Shown: positions 51,640-63,595, counted from the first letter of the stretch. The stretch is DNA of 64,000 bases from Calamus simplicifolius (GCA_900491605.1 UESW01003882.1:508681-572680), one strand, 5' to 3'. A program made the numbers and translations. Notes: a model not told the origin generated them from the sequence alone.

Positions 51640-53434
51640 CTGGGATGCCGACCCATTCGGCAGAAGAAGAGGAGCTTCGCTCCTGACCGACAGAAGGCCA
51701 TTGACGAAGAAGTTTGTAAGCTGGTGGCCGCTGGCCACATCCGAAAGGTCCACTATCCCGACTGGCTAGCCAACATTGTGATGGTTCGCAAGGCCAGCGG
51801 GAGCTGAAAGATGTGCGTCGACTTCACTGATCTTAACAAGGTATGCCCCAAGGATAGCTTTCCTTTGCCCCGGATTGACCAGCTGGTGGACGCCACATCT
51901 GGCCATGAGATCCTCAGCTTCATGGATGCCTTCTCGGGGTATAACCAAATCAAGATGGACCCGGCGAACGAGGAGGCTACTTCATTTGTGACAGAGAAGG
52001 GCATATACTGCTACAAGGTAATGTCGTTCGAGTTGAAGAATGATGGGGTCACCTACCAAAGGCTGATGAACAAGGTCTTTGAGGACCAGATCGGGCGCAA
52101 CATGAAAGTGTACGTGGATGATATGCTAACCAAGAGTACCCATACTGCTGACCATGTTGCTGACCTTGCGGAGACCTTCAGCAATCTCCGCCGATTCCAG
52201 ATGAGGCTGAACCCCCGCAAGTGCACTTTCGAAGTTACAACAGGCAAGTTCTTAGGCTTCATGGTGACGCAGTGGGGGATCAAGGCAAATCCTGATAAGA
52301 TTCAAGCTATCCTTGACATGAGGCCTCTGGCTAGCAAGAAGGAGGTGCAGAGCTTGACCGGAAGAGTGGTAGCCTTGAGCCGTTTCTTGTCCAAGTCAGC
52401 AGAAAGGTGCCTACCTTTCTTCAAGGCGCTGCGCAAGGTCAATGGTTTCGAGTGGACGAAGGAGTGTCAAAAAGCCTTTGAGGAGCTGAAGAAATTTTTA
52501 TCCACTGCACCGTTGTTGTCTAAGCCGCAGGGCGGGAAGGAGCTCTTCCTCTACCTTGCAGCTTCCTCCGAGGCCATCAGCTTCGTGCTCATCCGTATGG
52601 ATGCCAACGGGACGCAGAGGCCAATTTATTACACCAGCAAGGTGCTTCATGATGCGGAGATCAGGTATTCCAGAACCGAAAAGATCATTTTTGCCCTGAT
52701 CGTCTCCACTCAGCGCTTTAGGCCTTACTTACAAGCCCATCCTATCGTGGTGCTCACGGATTAGCCCCTTCGGATGATCTTATCCCGTCCTAACACCTCC
52801 GGCTGGCTGGTGAAGTGAACCATCAAGCTGGAGGAGTTCGATTTGTCCTTCCGACCGAGGTCAGCCATGAAGTCCCAAGTGTTAGCCAACTTCCTGGTCG
52901 AGTGCACATGGGCCGAGAAGCAGCCGGAGGAGCCACACCTGGAGTCCCCCATGATGATAGAGGTAGGAGAGGAGGACTGGATCCTTCACATGGACGGTGC
53001 ATCTAACTCTTAGGGGAGCAGAGCCGGGCTCATCCTCATGAGCCCAGAGGGAGAGGCGGTGGAGTACGCTCTCCGTTTCCTTTTCCCCGCCACCAACAAC
53101 CAAGCAGAGTATGAGGCCTTGCTAGTGGGAATGAAGCTGGCCAGGGAGCTTGGAGCAAGGCATCTCAGAGCCTTCACCAACTCTCAGCTTGTCTCCAGGC
53201 AAGTTGCAGGAGAGTACGAGGTTCAATCCTGCTACCTGAGTAAGGTTCAATCCCAAGCCTCCTTGTTCGCTTACTTCCGTATCAGCTACATTCCCAGGGG
53301 AGAGAATGCCAGAGCTGATGCACTGTCTCGTTTGGCCACTTCGGCCGATGGGGCCTTGGAAAGAACGTACGTGGAGCATCTGGAGGTCCCAAGCATCAAA
53401 GCCATAGAGGAGGCCCTACCGGTCGTATAGGAGC
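51640..53434 (+). pseudogene. Element C RT, RNase H and archaeal-type RNase H, in one frame with five stops
   Basis: RT motifs include MCVDFTDLNKVCPKDSFPLP and MKVYVDDMLTKS. RNase H follows (LFLYLAASSEAISFVL), and a second RNase H (WILHMDGASN, ATNNQAEYEALLVGMKLA, YIPRGENARADALS) lies at about 52,970-53,340. Stops are at 51805-51807, 52762-52764, 52816-52818, 53011-53013 and 53428-53430. All are in the same frame and no frameshift is needed across 1.6 kb. The ORF is cut by insertion of element D four bases after the last stop. Confidence 0.9.
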
Positions 53435-54834
53435 TGTTGACCCAATTGAGGATTTTGATGATTAACAAAACTATTTGAGTATAACATTTGATGTTACTAA
53501 TGATTTTGATTAAGTCTTTCAGTTTATAAGTCTAATTAATGATCAAAATCAAGAAGGAAAATCAAGTTCTAGTTTGAATCTAATGTTAAGGTAAGACTGC
53601 AGACATTAGAGTCGACACATGGAATCGCAGAGCCGACTCCGAAAAACGGCACAGACTTAGAGTCGACTCCGGGACTGTGAGAGCCGACTCTATCAGAAAC
53701 AACAGAACGTTGGATTTTCAGGCCACGACTTAGAGTCGACTCCCAGACTATTAGAGTCGACTCCAGAAGAATTTTGTGTCGACCCCAGAAAAGTCAGAGA
53801 CGACTCCAGATCGAGCGGATTAAATTATTTCGAGTTAGAGCCGACTCCAGAAAAGCCAGAGCCGACTCCAGAATGTCAGACATGGCTCCAGAACTGTTAG
53901 AACGACTCTAAACTTTAACTTTATCGATTTTAATCCCAACGGCTATTATTATTTATGGATCTAATCCTTTTTCATTTGCTTCTAACGGATAGTTTCGCAC
54001 TATTTGTGGATTAATCGGATCTATAAGAAGAGGGATGATTGCATTCCAAGAGAAAAAAGAAAAGACAAGAAAGAGGCAAAAAGAAAAGAATAGAGAAAAT
54101 CCTTGAGATCCATCAGAAAAGAAAAGAGGGAAAACCTGTAAGGAAAGATTATACTCATTCCCCAAAAGAAGAGAAAGAGATTCCAAGCCTTCGTTATTCT
54201 ACTTAGAAGAAATCTCAAAAGAAGGAAGAAGCCCTAGTTTTTCCAATCTTCTGAACCTCAAGAGCATATTCAAAGGAAGATCCATTCAAAGGAAGAGAAG
54301 GAAGAAGCCACCAAGATCTTCGAATCAGGCTTTGGTTCCTAATCTCTATTTATTATTTCATTATTGTATATTTGCTCATTGAAGGAGCAGTTTGCTTTTG
54401 TAAAATCAATATACTGTTTGCTGGGTCAATCTGGTGATTGATTTAGTTGAGGCTGTTAGCCTTGTGCAAGCATTTGCTTATGGTTTTAGGTTTTGTGCTG
54501 ATGAGCCTTGAAAACCAGCTGGGTTCGTTGTGCACCCAGGAAAACAACAAGTTTGAGTTGTGAGCTTGCAAAACAACTCTGCTGTAATCAGTTTGATTAT
54601 AGTGTGGACCCAAGAGGTACTTGGGAGTGGACGTAGGTGTAGGTACACCGAACCACTATAAAATCTATTGTGTTTGCCGTGATTGTCTCTTTATCTTCAA
54701 CTCTTCATTTATAGTTGCTTTGTTTTAAATCTGTGAATCTAAGTTTTTATTTCCGCTGGGGATTATCCTTCAAAAGAGTTTAATTTTTGAAAAACCCAAT
54801 TCACCCCCCTCTTGGGTTGCTATCTGGACCAACA
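53435..54834 (+). repeat. 5' LTR of element D
   Basis: Begins TGTTGACCC and ends GGACCAACA. A GAGYCGACTC array lies at 53609-53908. A C-rich stretch sits just before the end. Confidence 0.95.
53609..53908. repeat. LTR array of twelve GAGYCGACTC-like palindromes
   Basis: Starts are 53609, 53630, 53660, 53681, 53733, 53754, 53776, 53797, 53838, 53859, 53879 and 53900. Most spacings are 20-22; the others are 30, 41 and 52. Part of the array reads as a degenerate 21-bp tandem unit AGAGCCGACTCCAGAA plus linker. The 3' LTR has the matching array at 62370 to about 62,670. Confidence 0.92.
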
Positions 54835-54836
54835 AT

Positions 54837-54848
54837 TGGTATCAGAGC
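54837..54848 (+). other. Primer-binding site of element D
   Basis: TGGTATCAGAGC, two bases after the 5' LTR, complementary to the 3' end of plant initiator tRNA-Met. Confidence 0.9.
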
Positions 54849-54894
54849 TAGTGCTCATTTGATTTGATCTAACGATCAAGAGTCAAAGATCCAC

Positions 54895-56462
54895 ATGGCA
54901 ACTCAAGCTGATTCATCTTTTTCCGAAGGTCAATCTACTAATAGACCACCCTTATTTAATGGTTCTAACTATGGCTATTGGAAAACTAGAATGAAAATAT
55001 TCATTCAAGCACTTGACTATGATCTATGGAGTATTATAGTCAATGGACCACACACACCCACTGCTAGAGTTAATGGCATGGAGATTCCTAAACCGGAAAC
55101 AGAATGGGATAAACATGATAAAAAATTGGCACAACTCAATGCCAAAGCAATGAATGTCTTATACTGCTCATTAGATGCAAATGAATTCAATCGCATATCT
55201 ATTTGCATTTCTGCTAAGGAAATCTGGGATAGACTTGAAGTTACCCATGAGGGAACAAATTAAGTCAAGGAATCCAAGATTAACATGCTAGTTCATAAAT
55301 ATGAATTGTTTAAAATGGATGCATGTGAATCTATTGCTGATATGTTTACAAGATTTACTGACATAGTTAATGGTTTAAAAAGTCTTGGTAAATCTTATAA
55401 TAATTCTGATCTTGTGAGAAAGGTCTTGCGTTCCTTGCCTAGGACTTGGGAAGCTAAGGTGACGGCAACACAAGAAGCAAAGGATCTAAGTACACTACCC
55501 CTGGAAGAACTGTTGGATCCTTGATGACTCATGAGCTTCAAATCAAGCAACATGTTGATGAAGATGAGTCAAAGAAGAAAAGAAATATGGCTCTTAAGAT
55601 TTTTGAATATATGGAAGAGCCTCATGAATCCGAGGATGAAAGTGATGATGAGGACATGGCACTCATCACAAAAAAATTTAAAAGATTCATGAAGAAGAAG
55701 AAGTTTGAAAAGAAAAAGCCCTTTGCAAGAAAAGATGAGGACAAGGGTAAAGAAAAGGAAGTTATTTGTTTTGAATGCAAGAAGCCGGGTCACTTTAAAT
55801 CTGAATGCCTCAACTAAAGAAAGGCACCCGGAGGTTCAAAAAGAAGGCAATGATGGCCACATGGAGCGATTCGGAAAGTACAAGTTCCGAAGAAGAAGAA
55901 AAGAGTGAAATGGCCAATATATGCTTCATGGCGGACAACGATGAGGTAAGTCCGAGTTTTCTTGATGACTTCACTTTTGATGAATTACATAGTGCTTTTT
56001 ATGAATTAATGGATGATTTTGCAAACCTAAGTTCAAAGAACAAAGATTTGAAAACTCAAATGCAAAAACTATCATTAGAAAATGAAAAGCATGTTATTGA
56101 TAAAGAACTTTTAATAAAAGAAAAAGAAAGTTTGAAAAATGAAGTTGATAGACTTAAGCCTATAGTTGATAAATTTACACTAAGCTCTATCAAACTTAAT
56201 ATGATTTTGGAAAATCAAAATTTTGATAAAGCTGGATTAGGATATAATCCACTTAAAAAGCAAAAATCATTAAAAAATTTTTGTACATGCTAAAAAATCA
56301 TTAAACATTACTTGTTTTAAATGTGAAGACAAAGGACATAAATCATATATGTGTAAATCTTCACATAGAAAGAAAAAGATGATTTGGGTTCCCAAAGGAA
56401 TAATTTTTAATGCTTCTAACCATGAAGGACCCAAGAAGGCTTGGGTACCTAAAATTAAGACA
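54895..56462 (+). pseudogene. Element D gag, broken
   Basis: It opens MATQADSS at 54895 and continues with the copia gag domain (PPLFNGSNYGYWKTRM). A stop TAA is at 55261-55263, with frame changes near 55,510, 55,808 and 56,280, each at a short G, C or T run. Zinc knuckles CFECKKPGHFKSEC (55767-55808) and CFKCEDKGHKSYMC (56313-56354) flank an acidic and coiled-coil part (about 55,920-56,180). Two knuckles around a coiled coil fit Sirevirus gag. A stop at 56463-56465 precedes pol, which is in another frame. Confidence 0.88.
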
Positions 56463-56470
56463 TAAATGTT

Positions 56471-59400
56471 TTGCAGGAGTGTCTTGCAGCCATCAGACTA
56501 AAAAGAAAATGGTACCTGGACAGTGGTTGCTCAAGACACATGACGGGTGACAAAGATCAATTCATCACCCTTGAATCAAAAAGAGGTGGAGTAGTTACTT
56601 TTGGTGATAATGGTCAAGGCCATATCATGGGCATTGGTAAGATTCAAATTACTCCATCTACTCATATTGATAATGTTTTATATGTTAATGGACTTAAACA
56701 TAATCTAATAAGTATTAGCCAACTGTGTGACAAAGGTTTCAAGGTCTCATTTGAAGCTTCTATTTGCACTGTTACTAATCCCATTGATAATAGCATTATT
56801 CTTGTTGGTAAACGCTATGGCAATGTGTACTTAATTGATTTGAGTAATTTATCTCCAAGTAATCATTGTTTAGTTGCTGATAATGCTAGAATGAATGAGA
56901 TTGGTTGGCTGTGGCATCGTAGATTAGGTCATGCAAGCACACACCTAATTTCCAAATTATTAAAAATGGATTTAGTTAAAGGTATTCCTAGTCTAAATTT
57001 TGAAAATAATCGAATATGTGATGCATGTCAATTTGGAAAACAAACAAGAACTTCTTTCAAATCTAAGAATGTTGTTTCAACTACTAGGCCACTAGAGCTA
57101 CTACACATGGACCTTTTTGGACCTACTAGAACCACAAGTCTAGGAGGAAAGAAATATGGTCTAGTGATAGTAGATGATTACTCTAGATTCACTTGGGTAA
57201 TGTTTTTGGCTCACAAAGATGAGACTTTCTCAATATTCATGAAATTTGTTAAGAAAGTCACTAATGAGAAAAACACTACCATAGTGTCTGTTAGAAGTGA
57301 TCATGGAACTGAATTTAAAAATCACTTATTTGAAAAATTCTGTTTTGAAAAAGGCATACATCATAACTTCTCTGCACCTAGAACACCACAACAAAATGGA
57401 GTTGTAGAAAGGAAGAATAGGACTTTAGAAGACATGGCCCGTACCATGCTATGTGAAAGCCAACTTCCAAAATATTTTTGGGCGGAAGCTATAAACACAG
57501 CTTGTTACATTCTAAATAGAGCCCTAATTAGACCTATCCTTAAGAAAACTCCCTATGAACTTTGGATCAATAGGAAACCAAATTTAAGTTATTTTCATGC
57601 ATTTGGTTGTAGATGTTTTATTCATAACAATGGTAAGGATAATCTTGGGAAGTTTGACGCAAAGTCTGATGAAGGTATCTTCCTAGGATATTCTACATCT
57701 AGCAAAGCATATAGAGTATTTAATAAGAAAAGCTTAGTTGTAGAAGAATCCATTCATATAGTGTTTGATGAATCTTTAGCATCAAGTTCAGATAAAATTG
57801 ATGATGAGGAAGATACATCTTTGATTGAAAGAGATATTGAAAAATTAAATGTATCTTCAGATCAGGAACCTGAAGTTAAGAATGATGACTCACCTAAGGA
57901 TGATGGTATTGATACTGTTCAAAATGATCAAGATCTACCTAGAGATTGGAGATATGCTTATGGTCATCCTAAGGACCTAATCATAGGTGATCCATCTCAA
58001 GGTGTAAGGACTAGATCATCAATGAGAGATATCAATAATCATCTTGCATTTGTATCTCATATAGAACCTAAGACTATAGAGGAAGCCAAGAAAGATAGTT
58101 ATTGGATGTTAGCAATGCAGGAAGAATTAAACCAATTCACTAGAAATCAAGTTTGGACCCTAGTTAAAAGACCTAAAAATCATCCTATAATAGGATCTAA
58201 ATGGGTATTTAGAAATAAATTAGATGAAAATGGCATAGTAATTAGAAACAAAGCTAGACTAGTTACAAAAGGATATAATCAAGAAGAAGGTATAGATTTT
58301 GATGAAACTTTTGCACATGTTGCTAGATTAGAAGCCATTAGGCTACTACTTGCATTTGCATGTCATATGAATTTCAACTTATTTCAAATGGATGTTAAAA
58401 GTGCATTTCTAAATGGTCTTATAAATGAAGAAGTTTATGTTGAACAACCTCCTGGTTTTGAAGATCATGAATTTTCAAACCACGTCTTCAAACTACACAA
58501 AGCACTTTATGGTTTAAAGCAAGCACCTAAAGCTTGGTATGATAGATTAAGTAAATTTTTAATTGAAAATGACTTTTCTAGAGGAAATGTTGATAAAACA
58601 TTGTTTTTAAAAAGAAAAGGAAAGGATTTATTAATCGTTCAAATTTATGTTGATGACATTATATTTGGTGCTACTAACAATCTCCTTTGTCAAGAATTTG
58701 CTAAGCTAATGCAGGGAGAATTTGAGATGAGCATGATGGGAGAACTAAATTTCTTCCTTGGACTTCAAATCAAACAAGAGAAAGCATGAATTTTCATTAA
58801 CCAAACAAAGTATACAAAGGAAATACTCAAGAAATTTGGTATGGAATCTGCTAAACCTCTTGGTACGCCAATGAGTCCCTCATGCAAGCTGGACAAGGAT
58901 GAAGTAGGTAAGAAAGTAGATCAAAAGCATTACAGAGGTATGATTGGATCACTTCTTTATCTAACTGCAAGTAGGCCAGATATCATGTTTTTTGTCTGCT
59001 TATGTGCAAGATATCAATCTAATCCTAAGGAATCACATTTACTTGCTGTTAAAAGAATCTTTAGATACTTAAATGGAACTAAAAATGTAGGATTATGGTA
59101 TTCTAGAGACTCAACCTTAAAATTGATTGCTTATTCTGATTCTGACTATGCTGGTTGTAAGTTAGATAGAAAGAGTACAAGTGGGGTATGCCAACTTTTA
59201 GGAAGTAACTTAATCTCTTGGTTTAGCAAGAAGCAAAATTCGGTTGCATTATCCACTGCTGAGGCAGAGTATGTTGCAGTTGGAAGTTGCTGTGCTCAAA
59301 TCCTTTGGATTAAGCGACAACTTGAAGATTATGGTATCACACTTGATAAAATACCTATTAAATGTGATAATACTAGTGCTATCAATCTAACTAAAAATCC

Positions 59401-59593
59401 AATTCAACATTCAAGAACTAAACACATTGAAATAAGACATCACTTTATTAGAGAACATATAACTAACAAAGATGTTTGTCTTGAATATGTTAATACTAAT
59501 GATCAATTAGCTGATATATTTACCAAACCTTTGAGTGATGAGAGATTTTGCTATCTTAGAGGAGAATTAGGAGTTTGTGATCCTTTAGAATAA
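56471..59593 (+). pseudogene. Element D pol (protease-integrase-RT-RNase H), one internal stop
   Basis: The frame is open from upstream of the protease motif WYLDSGCSRHMTG (about 56,510). Integrase has the HHCC region (WHRRLGHAS, then CDACQFGKQ) and D-D-E positions in LLHMDLFGP, VRSDHGTEF and GVVERKNR. The GYS motif (IFLGYSTSS) and RT motif YVDDIIFGAT (about 58,646) follow. RNase H contains SDSDYAGC and STAEAEYVA, ending with DIFTKPL. The only break is TGA at 58787-58789; the same frame continues to the natural end at 59593. Confidence 0.94.
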
Positions 59594-59791
59594 TTTTCTG
59601 AAACTCCTAAGGACAACAACTATCTAGAATTCTATAATTTCTTGAAAATCCTCTATGTTCAATAAGAAAATTTATCTAGAAAGTTGATTTATTGTTTTCC
59701 CAATTGATAAGGAACACTTATCTAGAGTTTGATGATTAATTTGATCAGTTTCAGATCCTTGAAAATCTGATTTTTCTCTGAAACTATTGTG

Positions 59792-59989
59792 GAGTCGACA
59801 CCTTCAGTTTATGGAGTCGATACCTTCTTATTTTGATGTTCTGTCTGGGCAATTAGAGCCGACTCTGGCTTCTGTAGAGCCGACTCTAATTCGGGCGCTG
59901 ACAGATTCTCTGGTTTGGAGCCGACACCTCATTTTCGGGAGTCGACTCTAAGTGGAACTAGGTCAAAATAAAAAGGGTGGAGTCGACCC
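59792..59989. repeat. Internal array of seven GAGYCGACTC-like palindromes between pol and the env-like ORF
   Basis: Copies start at 59792, 59814, 59856, 59877, 59918, 59939 and 59980; spacings are 22, 42, 21, 41, 21 and 41. Variants include GAGTCGACAC, GAGCCGACTC and GAGTCGACCC. The same motif fills part of both LTRs. Confidence 0.9.
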
Positions 59990-60025
59990 CAAACGATTTC
60001 TATCGTCTCCTAGACCACTTTTAAG

Positions 60026-61506
60026 ATGTTCCAAACTGATTCCAAACCCTCCAAATCCCTCAAAACCTTTGATTACTCAGTCCAATCGAATCCAATGGCT
60101 CCCAAAAGGCGTGCTACCATTGGTGGTTCGACTGTTCCGACGAAGCGCCGTTCAAATCGGAGGCAACCTTCGTCATCTTCTTCATCTGCCACTCAAGATG
60201 ACTCTCCACCCTCACCATCTTCTCCAAAAGTCGACCAATTAGCTGGTAAGGCCATTACAACCGGAAGGAAAGTTGATTTTAACTTCTTTATTTCTAAGGC
60301 TTTGCTATTGGGCGATTGTGGCAAGAAATGGGATGGGAGAAGGTCTGCTCTTTGGATATTCCTACCTACCCCGCCCTAGTAAGAGAGTTTTATAATGATT
60401 TAAGTAGAGGAGAGGGAGGATTAGTAAGTGTTGTAAGAGAAACAAAGGTAGTCATCATAGCCGAATCTCTTGGTAATTTATTGGAAATGCCTACTGTTGG
60501 ACTTATTGAATATCATCATGAAGATAGAGGAGGAGCACTATCAAGGATGTTAGGAAGAGAAGTTTCTGAGTTTGAGGAAATTTTAGCAAATCAACTTAAT
60601 TTGGAACTCAGACTACTTCACAATATATGTGGAAGGATTCTTTTTCCTAAAATCGGAAGATTTGAGTATGTCTCGGAGCGAGATGTTTTATTAATGGACT
60701 GCATACTCACTGGTAGACCCTTAAATCTTGCTGAGATGATGATAGGCTATATGGCGGAGGCAGCTACTAAGAAGAGATCTACATTGCCATATGGTATGAT
60801 TTTAACTTTAGTTTTCAGAAGCCAAGGTGTACTTATAATGGACAATGAGCCACTAAGAAAGTTAAGACATACAGATTACTATAGTGTCTCTACAATTCAC
60901 CGAATGGGCTTTAGAAAAGAAAATGGAAACTGGATTAAAAGAGGACATGAGGCCAGAGCTGAGGAGGTTAGAGTTGAGGAAGTCAGAGGAGAAGACATTC
61001 CTGAACCATCTGCTGGACCATCTTCTGCTGGACCTTCTGCTGAACCTTCTACTGGACCACCTGCTGGACCCTCAGAAGCTGGACCAAGCTCTCAACTTCC
61101 ACATCAGTCAGCAATGGCATCAGAAAGATTTTCTGAGGAGCAAATTGGTCAGCTCAGGGCTTTACTTGCTGAGTATGATAGTGTACGAACAAATCATATG
61201 TGTAAATTAAGAGAGGAGTTCAATCAATTAAAAGATGAGATTAATTCAAGACTCGACATGATTTCTTTTTCACTTACCAATTCCATCGAATCCTTTAGCG
61301 CTGATCTTCATAGTATTTTTGAAAGGATGGAAGGGATTGCTGACGGTTCTGGAAAGTATCTTCATGCTACAAGTCAACTAAAGAAAGATATTGACCTTGC
61401 TGTTTCTCAGATTGAAGCATGTTTTGAAAGTTTTAAGAAAACCCAAAAAGATGATGTTATGGAGATGATCGGACATCTAAAGAAAATTGTGTACAAGCAT
61501 ATTTGA
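60026..61506 (+). pseudogene. Element D third ORF, Sirevirus env-like or plant transposon-protein-like, one frameshift
   Basis: A first frame (ATG at 60026, or in-frame ATG at 60095) gives a basic Ser/Pro-rich N-terminus with KRRSNRRQPSSSSSS. The frame shifts at about 60,310-60,350, and the second frame runs to 61506. It contains a globular part (SLDIPTYPALVREFYNDL, EFEEILANQLNLELR), a Pro/Ser/Gly repeat region (about 61,000-61,095) and a heptad-rich C-terminus predicted by eye to be coiled coil. I see no signal peptide and no membrane segment. The globular part resembles the domain often named putative plant transposon protein; its role is unknown. Confidence 0.8.
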
Positions 61507-62195
61507 TATTCAATCCTAGGTTGTATCTTAGGATTTCTTGTTTTCTTTCTTAGCATGTATATAGGATTTACATACTTAAATCTGTCATTTTAGAATACAT
61601 GTAATAGATCTTGCTTTGGAGTACAAATGGTTGAATGAATATTACACTTTTATTACAAATTTGTCTTTGATTGAATGTCAATGAATGTCAATTCCTATCT
61701 TTATGACTATTCGAACCAACATCCTCGCTTTGATAACATTCCTTATTTGCTTTTAAAACTCACCTTATTGTTGATAACAAAAAAGGGGGAGATGAGTGTA
61801 TAATGCATAATTTTTAAGAGTGTATAATGCATAAAAAGAAAAAAGAGAATTTTTAAGAGTATAATGCATAAAAAGGAAAAAGAAAATGAAGAGAAAGAAA
61901 ATGAAGAACAATTCTGAGAATAGAAAGAATGAGAGATTTTTTATTAAAAAAAAAATTTAGTCTATCTACATAGGAGTTATTCAATGCAGGGGGAGCTTAA
62001 TAAATTTCTCCATATAAAAGTTGAATCATTTTGATTGATGTCATGTTTTGTTTATCTTTATTCATTTTGAATGTTGGCATCAAATTCTCTATTACAAAGT
62101 CTCTAAGCCTTAACAATATCTATAATTCTCAATTCAAATGAATTTCTCTAATGCATATACTCAAAGTTTTTGTCATCATCAAAAAGGGGGGAGAT
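61507..62195 (+). other. 3' untranslated part of element D with multiple polypurine tracts
   Basis: Purine tracts occur at 61779-61793 (AAAAAAGGGGGAGAT), about 61988-61995 (AGGGGGAG) and 62181-62195 (AAAAAGGGGGGAGAT). The last abuts the 3' LTR and is the likely primer for plus-strand synthesis. Between the first two, a GTATAATGCATAA motif recurs about three times. Confidence 0.82.
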
Positions 62196-63595
62196 TATTG
62201 ACCCAATTGAGGATTTTGATGATTAACAAAACTATTTGAGTATAACATTTGATGTTACTAATGATTTTGATTAAGTCTTTCAGTTTATAAGTCTAATTAA
62301 TGATCAAAATCAAGAAGGAAAATCAAGTTCTGGTTTGAATCTAATGTCAAGGTAAGACTGCAGACATTAGAGTCGACACATGGAATCGCAGAGTCGACTC
62401 CGAAAAATGGCACGGACTTAGAGTCGACTCCGGGACTGTGAGAGCCGACTCTATCAGAAACAATAGAACGTTGGATTTTCAGGCCACGACTTAGAGTCGA
62501 CTCCCAGACTGTTAGAGTCGACTCTAGAAGAATTTTGTGTCGACCCCAGAAAAGTCAGAGACGACTCCAGATCGAGCGGATTAAATTATTTCGAGTTAGA
62601 GCCGACTCCAGAAAAGCCAGAGCCGACTCCAGAATGTCAGACACGGCTCCAGAACTGTCAGAACGACTCTAAACTTTAACTTTATCGATTTTAATCCCAA
62701 CGGCTATTGTTATTTATGGATCTAATCCTTTTTCATTTGCTTCTAACAGATAGTTTTGCACTATTTGTGGATTAATCGGATCTATAAGAGGAGGGATGAT
62801 TTCATTCCAAGAGAAAAAAGAAAAGACAAGAAAGAGGCAAAAAGAAAAGAATAGAGAAAATCCTTGAGATCCACCAGAAAAGAAAAGAGGGAAAACCTGT
62901 AAGGAAATATCATACTCATTCCCCAAAAGAAGAGAAAGAGATTCCAAGCCTTCGCTGTTCTACTTAGAAGAAATCTCAAAAGAAGGAAGAAGCCCTAGTT
63001 TTTCCAATCTTCTGAACCTCAAGAGCATATTCAAAGGAAGATCCATTCAAAGGAAGAGAAGGAAGAAGCCACCAAGATCTTCGAATCAGGCTTTGGTTCC
63101 TAATCTCTATTTATTGTTTCATTATTATATATTTGCTCATTGAAGGAGCAGTTTGCTTTTGTAAAATCAATATACTGTTTGCTGGGTCAATCTAGTGATT
63201 GATTCAGTTGAGGCTGTTAGCCTTGTGCAAGCATTTGCTTGTGGTTTTAGGTTTTGTGCTGGCGATCCTTGAAAACCAGCTGGGTTCGTTGTGCACCCGG
63301 GAAAACAACAAGTTTGAGTTGTGAGCTTGCAAAACAACTCTGCTGTAATCAGTTTGATTATAGTGTGGACCCAAGAGGTACTTGGGAGTGGACGTAAGTG
63401 TAGGTACACCGAACCACTATAAAATCTATTGTGTTTGTCGTGATTGTCTCTTTATCTTCAACTCTTCATTTATAGTTGCTTTGTTTTAAATCTGTGAATC
63501 TAAGTTTTATTTCCGCTGGGGGTTATCCTTCAAAAGAGTTTAATTTTTGAAAAACCCAATTCACCCCCCCTCTTGGGTTGCTATCTGGACCAACA
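62196..63595 (+). repeat. 3' LTR of element D
   Basis: Begins TATTGACCC, so the expected TG terminus is TA here, and ends GGACCAACA. It has the same array from 62370 to about 62,670, including a perfect palindrome at 62391-62400 where the 5' LTR has GAGCCGACTC. Confidence 0.95.

Larger units (their letters stand above)
53435..63595 (+). mobile_element. Complete Ty1/copia Sirevirus-type element D, inserted in element C
   Basis: LTRs are 53435-54834 and 62196-63595, 1,400 bp each. The target duplication GGAGC lies at 53430-53434 and 63596-63600. The primer-binding site TGGTATCAGAGC is at 54837-54848. Order is gag with coiled coil and two zinc knuckles, protease-integrase-RT-RNase H, then an extra ORF, then several polypurine tracts. 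This order, the C-rich CACCCCCCTCTTGGG near the LTR ends and the multiple tracts fit Sireviruses. LTRs differ at about 30 positions by hand count, mostly transitions, so D is older than B but inserted after C. Confidence 0.95.

Noticed and set aside
53609..53908. CRISPR-like repeat-spacer array
   Set aside because: Repeats are short and imperfect, spacers are 10-12 bp, and the array lies in a plant LTR.
53953..54218. Minus-strand open frames repeated in both LTRs of element D (also near 62,714-62,979)
   Set aside because: They mirror an A/G-rich LTR segment; duplication follows from the LTR pair and gives no support for coding.
54837..54848. tRNA gene fragment at TGGTATCAGAGC sites (also 32441 and about 39560)
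   Set aside because: Only 12 bases match initiator tRNA and each sits next to a 5' LTR, as expected for primer-binding sites.
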